Assembly (NCBI GenBank): GCA_023630585.1
Contig: CM042544.1
Coordinates: 24,197,256-24,261,255 of the forward strand
Source of the DNA: Cranoglanis bouderius
Lineage: Eukaryota; Chordata; Actinopteri; Siluriformes; Cranoglanididae
DNA length: 64,000 nucleotides
Direction of reading: 5' to 3'
The notes under the pieces are model-generated. The model was given only the letters and a program-made list of their open reading frames with translations. It made no database searches and was not told where the DNA came from. Positions 22,811-32,231 of this stretch are shown one piece after another (within the stretch, counting starts at the first letter, position 1; each line of letters starts with the position of its first letter). A program made the translations under genes and the position numbers.

Positions 22811-23507
22811 CAGTTGCAATCAAAATTATTCAACCCCCATTGCAAATCAGAAAAGAACACTCTGTCCACAGTCAGTCATGGTGGTGGATCAGTGATGCTC
22901 TGGGGCTGCTTTGCATCCTCTGGCACTGGAAACCTGCAGCATGTGGAAGGCAAGATGGATTCATTGAAGTATCAGGAAATCCTAGGAGAAAACGTCATGC
23001 CATCTGTGAGGAAGCTGAAGCTTGGGCGTCATTGGACCTTCCAACAGGACAATGATCCCATCATTACTGTGGTCATCAGTCACCCGACTTGAACCCCATA
23101 GAAAATCTCTGGTGGGATTTGAAGAAGGCGGTTGCAGTACGCAAACCCAAGAATATTACTGAACTGGAGGCCATTGTTCATGAGGAATGGACTTAGATTC
23201 CTCAAGAACGCTGCCAGAAGCTGGTGTCTGGCTATGCATCTCCTTTGCAGCAGGTCATAACAGCAATAGGGTGCTCTACTAAGTACTAAAGATGCTTGCC
23301 ATGAAGGGGTTGAATAATTTTGAGACTGGAGAAGTCATTATAAGTTGCATTTTCAGTTGAATTTGGGGAAACTACTTGAAGCATTCTTTGTGTTGAGCTA
23401 TTTCAATTGCTTTTGTTTGATTTGTTCATTGCAAACAGCTATAAGTCTGTAGATTTTGACAATAAATCTGATTTGCAATGGGGGTTGAATAATTTTGATT
23501 ACAACTG
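22811..23507 (+). mobile_element. Tc1-like deletion derivative with intact ends
   Basis: Both ends are present: CAGTTGCAATCAAAATTATT at the left and AATTTTGATTACAACTG at the right, each beside TA (22809-22810, 23508-23509). The left arm stops after 40 bases (TTGCAAATCAG) and is joined at 22851 directly to the middle of the transposase (TVSHGGGSVMLWGCF), so arm and DNA-binding half are deleted. The remainder has FQQDNDP, then a small deletion, then LNPIENLWWDLKKA and the tail to TKY at about 23288. The full-length relative is at 46693-48225. It is a 697-bp non-autonomous copy. Confidence 0.9.
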
Positions 23508-23509
23508 TA

Positions 23510-24816
23510 GATGTGTGTACAGCTTTTCAGCAGCCATGATTGCTGATATAGTGTTCTTCTGTTTTTCAGCTTTTCTATAAGATATATTTGTTATATTTTA
23601 TAGGCCTGGAACTCACAGCTTCAATCATCTGTTGCAATCACTGTTAAGACCTGGGTTCAAATGCAAGCATTTTTATTATTAATGAGACATACAAAGGACA
23701 ATAACAATACTCAATAGTATAATATGTATTAGGCTCAGAAATGCACACTCAGATGATGGTAGGGGTTCACAAACAGTGAGTTTATATAAAGGTAATAAGG
23801 TAACTTATTGATTATTGCTACTCATGCAAATCTGTGTTCCAAAAAGGTCAACAAACAAGTCTTGCAATATCAGAAATCTTGAAATGTTAATGTTGCTAAA
23901 ACACATCCAAAATGTTACCAGTAGCAGAATGCCATCACTTCCAGCACCTGTGAATCTCACTTGCAGCGCATGTGAACATAACTAATACTGCACAGTCTGC
24001 CACTAAAATTGACCAAGATTTTATTTACATCATCATTTAATGTGATGTGCAGTAAAACTATAAGATTGCTGTTATCACACAGTGTAAAGCAGCCCTTATA
24101 GAGATGACCGCAGGGTCACACTACAACTCTAAAACAAGACTCTATTGCCCCGTATCAACAATTAACAAACATGCAGCATTCTGATGTTCCTGAAACTACA
24201 CCAATACAGTGTGCATGCAGATACACTGATATATGGATATCAAAAAAGACTTCCTCTCTCCTTTGATTGTAGATTGAAATCTGGCACAGCTGCTTAGCCA
24301 CAGTTCTAGTGAGGTTAAGCCAGTATTATTTATGGCTGCCAGTGATTCATGGCTGATGAGTTCAGCAGCACATCACAGGTCTCATTCATTAGTAAAGACA
24401 TCTGGACTACTGCAGTCAACAGTTGTGAATAATGCATTGACAGGCCACTGTGTTCCGGCTTCAGTCACCTATATGCATAACACAAATTTAACTGTTGGAG
24501 CAAATCGATATAATGAACATATAACCTAAAAGAGCTGCTGTTCTTTGATGAGTGTTGTTTACTAGGGTATTCATTAGGCATACAGAAAAACAAACCAAAG
24601 CCCAAGCAGACCTACTGATGAACATACAGACACACACTGTGATCCTGGTTGTTTTGTGTTTAAAGAAAACATATGCAGTAATTTAATGCATTAGTGTACA
24701 TGACCTTGTGATATACAATGTAGTGGATGTGGTAAAAGTTATGCATACACAAAATTTCCAGATAAACAGGACATTTCAGACAAATGTCTTTTAGAAGCAA
24801 AGTGTTTATAAGGCTG
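23510..24816. other. host sequence, no gene recognised
   Basis: Single-copy-looking, moderately AT-rich. The part around 24300-24530 (TATTTATGGCTGCCAGTGAT, AATAATGCATTGACAGG) resembles conserved non-coding sequence. No supported exon. Confidence 0.35.
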
Positions 24817-24858
24817 TATGTACGTACAGTATGTATGTATGTATGTATGTATGTATGC
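24817..24858. repeat. (GTAT)n tandem repeat
   Basis: Tandem TATG/GTAT units, imperfect at the left, abutting the broken end of a Tc1. Confidence 0.9.
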
Positions 24859-25752
24859 TACCTTCATGAGTTACATCATCAATAAAGATTATTGTTCCAG
24901 AAGCAGCCATGCAAGCCCAAGCCATGACACTATCTCCACCATGTTTCACAGATGAGCTTGAATGTTTTTGAATCATGAGCAGATCCATTCTTTCTCCGCA
25001 CTTTGGCCTTTCCATCACTTTACTAGAGGTTAATCTTTGTTCCAGAACTTTTGTGGCTCATCTCTGTATTTCTTTGCGAATTCCAAACTGGCTTTCACAC
25101 TGTGGATTGGGATACCTTCACCCCTGCCCTGTGGACATTGGCAATGACACTGACTGTTACTTTGGGGTGTTTCTTCACAGATCTCACAATGTTCTGTCAT
25201 CAGCTGTTGTTGATTTCCTTGGTCTACCCATTTGGTGTCCGTTGCTCAGTACACCAGTGGTTTCTTTCTTTTTCAGGGCATTCCAAATTGTTGTAATGGC
25301 TATGCCCATTGTTTGTGCAATGCCTCTGATTGATTTTCCTTCTTTTCTCAGCTTCAAAATGGCTTGCCTTTCTCTCATAGACAGCTCTCTGATCTTCATG
25401 TTGGCTTATCCTTTTTAACAACAAATGTAGTCTTCACAGGTGAAACTGAAAGCTAAAACCAAGAGTACAATTTATTGTTTAATCAATCAGTCTAACAGGA
25501 CACACCTTGGTAACAAACACCTGTCACATGTTCCAATATTTTTGCTTACCTACAAATTGGATGGTCTGATACAAAATGTGTTATTTTCTATGTTGTTTAA
25601 CACATCTACATATAAATACCAGGAAACAAAAGCGAAACAAAAGCTGAAATTCTAAACGCTCTTCTCATATTCATCTTTTGATCTCAAACCCAAATGTCTT
25701 GAGTCTACAGCAAAAACAAAATAAAAAAATTTAATAGTTTTGGAGGGGACTG
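24859..25752 (-). mobile_element. Tc1-like transposon, 3' half missing
   Basis: The right end TTTTGGAGGGGACTG is followed by TA (25753-25754). This is the family of 11945 and 50449. The minus-strand transposase starts at 25399 (MKIRELSMRERQAILKLRKE), with helix-turn-helix GKSIRGIAQTMGIAITTIW and a GRPRKST hook open to 25184. It then decays, with FWNKD-type first-motif sequence, SSVKHGGDSVMAWACMAASG at about 24960-24900, and stops at DDVTHEGS beside the tetranucleotide repeat. The second Asp, Glu and left end are gone. Confidence 0.86.
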
Positions 25753-25962
25753 TACATGTATATATACATGGTGAAATTATATACAGCATTAAACATCTCT
25801 ATAACAGACAAAAATAGCTAATATTAATGCATAGTTACTTTATATTTGATGTATTTAAAACATTTAAAAAATGGATTTAAAACATTGTTTTAGGAATTTT
25901 CCCTTTTCACTTGAGGTTTTCTTGAGCCATCTTGCATGCACAGCATGTTTATCTATCTACAT

Positions 25963-27719
25963 TGTAACGTATGACGGTATCCAAACTGATTTCTGAATTA
26001 ACCTGGACTTAACATAAAAAAAGTTTCACCACTCAGGTGACCGAGAGTAACCTGAGAGGCCTCCTGCGGCCAGATGCCCCTTTTGAATGCAAAAGACTCT
26101 TGCAAACACACACAGAACTTACACCCACAATAAAGAGACCTTTCATGAACCTAACGGGTGTGAACGTCTGGAAAACTTCACGATTAGGTTCATCAACAGG
26201 GGTCAACCAAAACTCCGACCAAGGGCCTGTAAATCTCTGATCTAATCTCTGTTTACGACCACATGGATTAGCATCGGAGCCGACCAGGCTAGAAGGGAAA
26301 CGTCCTCCCTAAAGGTCACCCTGAGGTGACCAAAGACCGGTGGGGCATTAGAAGAACACCAGCCCCCTCTTCTGGACATACACACACTCACGCACACACA
26401 GTGAAAATGTCTCTTGAATGTAACATATAATCATATTTCTAGATAGTTATAATGTATTCATATATGCCTGTGTTATGTGTATAGTTTGAGCGAGAAGCTA
26501 ATTTTAAGTTGTCTGTAACCATGTCTGATGATCCTTCACTGTCCAAGGTATCATAACCTCCGTGAGTTTGGTACCAAAATCATTGTCTCGTAATATCCCA
26601 ATTAATGATGCATACTATAGGACGATGGGATGTATCATTCTATACTTTTCCATATTTCATTCTAATCCAAACTTAATACAAACCCCGCCTTGACATGCGG
26701 ACCCCGTTTTGAAACGGACAAAGAAGTTCTCCCCCCCAGAACTTCCTCCTCTCTCTGGATTCGCCAGCAGCTCAGAGAGGCGTGTACACTGGCATTATCC
26801 ATAAAAGACAGCAACACGCGTTCCTCTGCACACTTTACTTCCACACTCTTTACTTTCTACTTTACACTTATTTACCTTTTACACTTTTTACCTTTACTCA
26901 CTCTCTTCCTTTTTCTCTTTATCTTTTGACTTCACTTTTCTCTCTCTCTCTCGCGGACTTGCTCTCTTCCGCCTTCTTTTTCCGGTACTCCTCCGGACTC
27001 TCCTTTGTCTCATTAAACCACGTGGCAATTACCGTTTTCTTTCTTCTTTCTACTTTGGCGAGACCCAACTCCGTTTACCCCGACTCTACCGTCGTGGAAG
27101 ATTCAGCAAACTCCTCGCTAAATCTACGAACCAAGGACCCTCATGAACGGCATAAAATTAACGCAAGTATAAATTTTAATTGATCTATAGAGGTGTCCTT
27201 TTAAGCCAGTGCCCCTGTTGAAGGTGAATCCAATTCATTGCTGATTCTTGAGGTTAAACTGTTGTGTGTTCTGCCATTCTGTTATTTTCATCATTTTTCC
27301 TTTTGTTTCTTTCACTTTCCCTGTATATATGTATTATTTGTTTATACCTAGTTGTGTATATCAGTAGTTTTACATAGTTATTAAAATCCATGGTTATCAC
27401 GCTGGATCGACTCTGTTTTTACTCATGGCAAGGTTCACTTTTAACGTTGCTTTTCGCTACGCGCTGTATTTCTTTTAACTTAGAATAAACGATGCTTCGT
27501 GGCCAGAAGAATAATTTATTCTTTTAGAGTAATATGAAGACTGCCCTGTTAAGTTTGGTGGACAAACAGATCAAGCTGCTTCGCATTTAATTCTAAAGCT
27601 AGACTACAGTAATTAATATAACATTCCCTTTCATGGTCGATTTATATCCATAACTAATCAGAACACGCTTCGATTAGAGCTATAGATATATTTCACCCAT
27701 TTGAGCTAGATTCGCTACA
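25963..27719 (+). mobile_element. solo LTR, 1757 bp, with 4-bp target duplication
   Basis: Begins TGTAACGTATGACGG and ends GATTCGCTACA (TG...CA). ACAT lies directly before (25959-25962) and directly after (27720-27723), a 4-bp target duplication. No gag, pol or env is inside. Its latter half resembles the LTRs at 1-221 and 4452-5665: CCCTGTATATATGTAT, GCTTCGTGGCCAGAAGAATA, CCCTTTCATGGTCGAT, GCTATAGATATATTTCACC. The upstream half differs strongly from the 4452 copy. Plus orientation follows from that shared order. Long LTRs with 4-bp duplications occur in vertebrate retroviruses and Gypsy elements; which applies cannot be decided without internal genes. Confidence 0.82.
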
Positions 27720-27723
27720 ACAT

Positions 27724-28260
27724 AGTTTCAAAGCTGTTCAAGTCAGGGGACTGCGAGGGCTATTCCTTCAGCAAGTTTCTTGAAGTAGTTCATGGTGAAT
27801 GTTGAAGTAGATTTTGTATCATTGTCATGTTTTAGAATCTCTTTTCAGCTTCAGTTTCTTGATTGACTGTGTCACATTTGCTTTCAGAATTTACTGATAT
27901 TTACTGGAATTCATTCTACCATCTACCTGTTCTATGTTTCCTCTACCACTGGCTGTCACATGATCCCAAAGCATAATAGTAACCACTATGCTTAACAGTC
28001 TGCAAGGTGTTAATTTCATCAAATGCTGTGCTTTTTTTCTCCAAACATACCTTTGTTGATTCTGGCCAAAAAGTTCCAGTTTTACTTCATCAGTTCACAA
28101 CACTTGTTTCGAAAATGCCTCTGGGCTCTCTAGGCATTGTTTTGCATAGATCAGATGTTAGGGTTGTAAGTATGGTTTCCTTCTGATGACTCTTCCATGC
28201 AGATCATGTTTGTGCAATGCTTCACAGTAGAATGGTGCATCACCACTCTGTTGTCTGTAC
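27724..28260 (-). mobile_element. old Tc1-type transposase fragment
   Basis: Minus-strand sequence retains the layout of a Tc1-like catalytic core: LQTVKHSGYYYALGSCDSQW-like residues from 28010-27950, an ELFGQNQQRYVWRK-like stretch near 28060 and CPHSPDL-like residues (AVPSQSPDLNSFET) near 27750. Many stops and indels break it, and no inverted ends are seen. The solo LTR at 25963 inserted at its lower border, since fragment sequence starts right after the target duplication. Family identity is from memory of similar fish repeats. Confidence 0.55.
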
Positions 28261-29375
28261 TTTTTTATTTGACATTTTAATATAAAAATCATATACACTA
28301 TAGCTTTAACATATTCGTTTTCTTCTCCATAACTCCATTGACCTATTTACAAATCTTGGTGATCCTTTTTTTTTTTATTAATATTTAGCGTTTCCCCATT
28401 TAAACCAAAAAAACCTATATGCATTAGTCTAAAGCAGTAGATATGACCTTGTTACAGTATATACAGCACTTATTAATTAAATACTAGGTTTCTCCTCCAG
28501 AACTCCCTTGACCTCTTTTTAATCTTATAGTCACTGAAGCAGATAATAACTATAATGCACTAAAATAATTTAAATTCACACCCAACTCCTTTGAGCACCT
28601 AGTGCTTTAGAGGAATACAGGAGAAATTAATTTAAGAAGTTATCATACAGCGGAACAAAAATGAATGAGTGCTCCTCTCACTCTGTCTTTCTCTTTGCTT
28701 TTGTGTGAACACAGACACAGATACACACATATGGACCTCACACCATGGTTCCAACTGAGAGCACAAAAGTTCTCTTGGTGTAAGGCGTGCAGAATAAATT
28801 GATATGCCACAGATCAGCTACACATCAGTCTCTGTGTCTGGACTTAATTTGTATCAACTTCACATGAGGAGTGAGAGCTGAGGTTGGTAGATGAGTTGTG
28901 GTGAGGAAGGAGCCCACTGTGCGGGGCAGGTAATTTCATTACCGTCTCCCACCCGAGCGGAAGAGGCTCCGACAGTTTGAGCTAATCAGAACAAGGAATC
29001 GGCAATCATCGCTGTCAGGAGCTGTAATTAGTGCAGCCTCATCTTAATTAAAACTTCAGCTTGTAATTAATAGTCATTGTTTACATTGCAGGGGCAGCAC
29101 TGATATGAGTGTCATTGCCTGCCTCTCATGGCATTGCTTTATGTCACCCTGCTCCAGGCCATTTTTGCCCTTTTTTTTTTTTTTTAACTATTGTTGTCAG
29201 GATAAAGGGAGGTGGGAGCTTGAGGGGAACCTCCAGCTCTGCCAATTATCCTGTGTTTGCTAATCTTCTTTGGAAAGTCAATAGTGGAGTGTTTTGTAGG
29301 GAGCACCTTGCCAGTGGGTGAGGCACTGAAAACAGGAAAAGGGTGGTCATTGTTTCCGATAAGGATCACACTATG
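28261..29375. other. host sequence with conserved-element-like block
   Basis: No gene is recognised. 28860-29110 stands out: balanced composition and several homeodomain-type TAATTA/TAATTG motifs in GAGCTGTAATTAGTGCAG, CATCTTAATTAAAACTTC and GCTTGTAATTAATAGTC. This is the appearance of a vertebrate conserved non-coding enhancer, but conservation cannot be tested here. Confidence 0.4.
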
Positions 29376-29376
29376 T

Positions 29377-29422
<46 letters not shown>
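29376..29422. repeat. (CA)n microsatellite
   Basis: About 23 CA units, then CGCACGCA. Confidence 0.97.
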
Positions 29423-29426
<4 letters not shown>

Positions 29427-29851
29427 GCACTCCTGAACCAGAGCTCTAGAAACAGCAGAAAATACATTTAGCCACAAAAACATTAATAGGCCATCCACAA
29501 TAAAACTAGAAAAAAGTTTGTTGTATTAAGTAACATATCATAAATGACTTGGTTCACTATTTACTATTTACAACTTGATACAGAAGTACTGCCTTTACCT
29601 TTTATGGCCTCAATAACCTTTATAGTCCATGGACTGTACATAAAAATATAACTATGATAGACCTGTAAGGGTGACACAAGAGATTTTTCTTTGCCTGAGA
29701 TGCTGTGCCCTTTTAAAATAATGTAACATCAACATAACTCAGTTACTATCATTTGGTTGTAACATTATATAATGTCACATTACACGTAAGCTTTTACATC
29801 AGCATATAATAATAATACTGCACCATCACATAATAATACTGTATTCATATA

Positions 29852-30175
29852 CTCAGTGACCACTTTGTTAAGAACACCTGAACACCTGCACACATTCATG
29901 CAGTTATCCAATCATACAATCATGTGGCAGAAGTGCAATGCATGCAATTATGCAGATACAGGTCAAGAGCAGCAGTTAATATTCACATCAGACATCAGAA
30001 TGGGGGAAAATGTGATCTCTGTGACTTTGACTGTGGCATGTTTGTTGGTGCCAGATGGGCTGGTTTGAGTATTTTAGAAACTACTGATTTCCTGGGATTT
30101 TCATGCAAACAGTCTCTAGAGTTTACAGAGAATGGTGCAAAAAAAACAAAACATCTAGTGAGATTTGGGTCTTAA
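29852..30175 (+). mobile_element. Tc1-like element, 5' end fragment
   Basis: Begins after TA with CTCAGTGACCACTTTGTTAA and continues through leader and transposase start (CAGAATGGGGGAAAATGTGA, TTGGTGCCAGATGGGCTGGT, CATGCAAACAGTCTCTAGAG). It is the family of 41358-42574, in opposite orientation. Homology stops at about 30175, where an unrelated Tc1 fragment in minus orientation begins. Coding capacity is broken. Confidence 0.75.
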
Positions 30176-30395
30176 GGAGGACATGCCTTTTACTTTAATT
30201 GGTGCTTTGATGATGGTGGTGGAGAGCACTGTTTAACGTGTTGGTCCAAAATCACCCATAGGTGTTCAGTTGGGTTGAGGTCTGGTGACTGTGAAGGCCA
30301 TAGCATATGATTTACATCAATTTCATACTCATCAATCCACTCAGTGAGCCTTTGTTTTCTGTGGATAGGGGCACTGTTAACAGAGCTACTGCTTT
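30176..30395 (-). mobile_element. ancient Tc1 transposase C-terminal fragment
   Basis: The minus strand reads TEWIDEYEIDVNHMLWPSQS then PDLNPTEHLWVILDQHVKQC and SPPPSSKHQ in one frame from about 30360 to 30190, including the catalytic Glu in NPTEHLW. The same family occurs at 63160-63590 (SPPPSSKHQ-type residues, AVLAAHGGPTPY). The second Asp and everything upstream are missing or scrambled. No ends are seen. Confidence 0.72.
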
Positions 30396-30986
30396 TTCCT
30401 TTAATTTGTCAATTTGTCACTTTGTCTGTATATTTTCTAACAACGTATTTTGATTAACCCAGACCATTTTAACACGACCTGGAACAGCTTTCCCCAGATT
30501 CCTCCCATAATGACAGAGCTATGGATCATCTTTTGTTAGTTAATTCAGCTAACTACTTACAAGCACTGTTCATCTCATTCTAGGTGGCAAGCTATGGCAC
30601 GAGTTAGCTATAAGCACTCGACACACCACACAACTTATTGCTTTGTTGCTATGGTTATGAATCTAAACAGTTTATAACATTAATGATCATATTACCTGTC
30701 TAGAACTTTTGTACTGTGTCATTATAAAGTATTTGCCATGTGTTGATGCCATGTGAATGAAAGCCTTATCTAAATAACTCTATGGGTTCTTCACTCTCAG
30801 CATTCATTTCAAAATTCCCCATGAACAGGTGTGGAACCCCTTGGTAATCATTAACTTTGTATCTTCAAATTCTGTTTCTGACATCTGCTGTTTTTGTCAA
30901 TGATTGTGTACACCTTGCTCACTGGCTTCCTCACTCCCTGTCTCAGAACTACAATCTTTCTCAACTGGTTCATACAGTATTCCCCA
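30396..30986. other. host sequence, no feature recognised
   Basis: Mixed single-copy-looking sequence up to the SINE target duplication. Confidence 0.4.
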
Positions 30987-30992
30987 TTACTG

Positions 30993-31292
30993 GGGTGGTG
31001 GTAGCTCAGTGGTTAAGAAGTTGGGCTACTGATCGGAAGGTCATAAGTTCAAATCCCAGCACTGCCAAGCTGCCACTGTTGGGCACTTGAGCAAGGCCTT
31101 TAACCCTCAACTGCTCCCTGGGCACCGCAGCAAAAATGGCTGCCCACTGCTCCGGGTGTGTTCACGGTTTGTAGTGTGTGTTTTCACTACTCACAACTCC
31201 TAATGTGTGTGCACTAACTTGGATGGGTTGAATGCAGAGGACAAATTCCAAGTATGGGTTACCATACATTGGCCTTCACATGTCACTTTCAC
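30993..31292 (+). mobile_element. tRNA-derived SINE
   Basis: The 5' head is tRNA-like with pol III promoter boxes: box A TAGCTCAGTGG (31002-31012) and box B AGTTCAAATCCC (about 31048-31059). A conserved body follows (CAGCACTGCCAAGCTGCCAC, TTGAGCAAGGCCTTTAACCC, TCAACTGCTCCCTGGGC), as in common fish SINEs. TTACTG occurs just before (30987-30992) and just after (31293-31298), a likely target duplication. It codes for nothing and depends on a LINE for mobility. Which LINE cannot be told from the tail. Confidence 0.85.
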
Positions 31293-31298
31293 TTACTG

Positions 31299-31851
31299 TT
31301 ATCAGTAGTGTCACTGCACTCTGACCCAATCCCTTCTGGAATCAATATATTACATTATAATGTGATATGGAGTATCTACACTGCCCCCGTTTGAAAAACA
31401 ATACATATGATGTACTACCAAGAATGTGTAATATTTTAAATCTTTTTTTTTTGGCTGATGTTTGTTGATAAATATTGCTACAAAGTAATTTTGTACAAAC
31501 TTAGAACCATTTATTACACAATAAAAAAAATCCATGGATGCACAAATTATTATTACTTTTTTTTATATTATTATATAAATTACAAATTTACTAATTGTTA
31601 TTTAGTTTGTAGCTGGTTGGTTTTGAGGCAGAAAAATATCAGACATATTTTGAAAATGTTTTTAAATTTCCAGTATGTTAATTAGAGTCAGATTATTTAT
31701 TTATTTATTTTACTTTTTGAGTAGAAACTATGAACACGTATAAAAGAGACATTTGCTGCATTTTTGGTACTGTCAGTGATTCAAAACCTCAGCATAAAAA
31801 AAAACCATCAAAATTTAGAACAACTGCTATTGTTGCATTAGAGAAAAGGTT
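31299..31851. other. AT-rich host sequence
   Basis: AT-rich, with a short TTTA repeat near 31697. No gene or repeat end recognised. Confidence 0.4.
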
Positions 31852-32231
31852 TGTCACATCTATGCCTGAACGTCTCTCACGTTCACACTCACCTGATTAC
31901 TGATCGCACACCTAGACTCTATTACACACTCACAGCATTTAAGGACTCTCACTGCACACACTCACTGTGAAGTATATGCACTGTGTTGTTTGTGCTAGTT
32001 GATACCAAGCCATTTATTCGTTGATTAGCGTTCTGTTTTTTGTTTTGTTTTTTTAACTCTAGTTTCTGGTTTTCTTGTTTATTCTTGCCTGCCCTAGTTT
32101 ATGTTGTTTGTCCATTGCATGACCCTTTGCCTGAATCTCCATTCTGCTTTTGGATTAGGTCTCTGTTTTGTTTGCTACTTTTAATAAAACATTGGAAAAC
32201 CTACACCTGTGTCTGTATCTGCACTGTGACA
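31852..32231 (+). mobile_element. probable solo LTR
   Basis: Starts TGTCAC and ends GTGACA (TG...CA with a 6-base inverted repeat). It has a TATA-like ATTTAAG near 31938 and a polyadenylation signal AATAAA at 32183-32188, 43 bases before the end, in the order expected of an LTR. The block CACCTGATTACTGATCGCAC also occurs, diverged, at 40372. No target duplication is visible, so borders could be a few bases off. No coding sequence. Confidence 0.55.

Noticed and set aside
26782..27183. 133-codon open frame in the solo LTR
   Set aside because: Low-complexity Phe/Leu/Thr-rich reading of a CT-rich LTR region, no recognisable domain.
31001..31072. tRNA gene
   Set aside because: Pol III boxes are present but the cloverleaf is decayed, and a SINE body with flanking TTACTG duplication follows.
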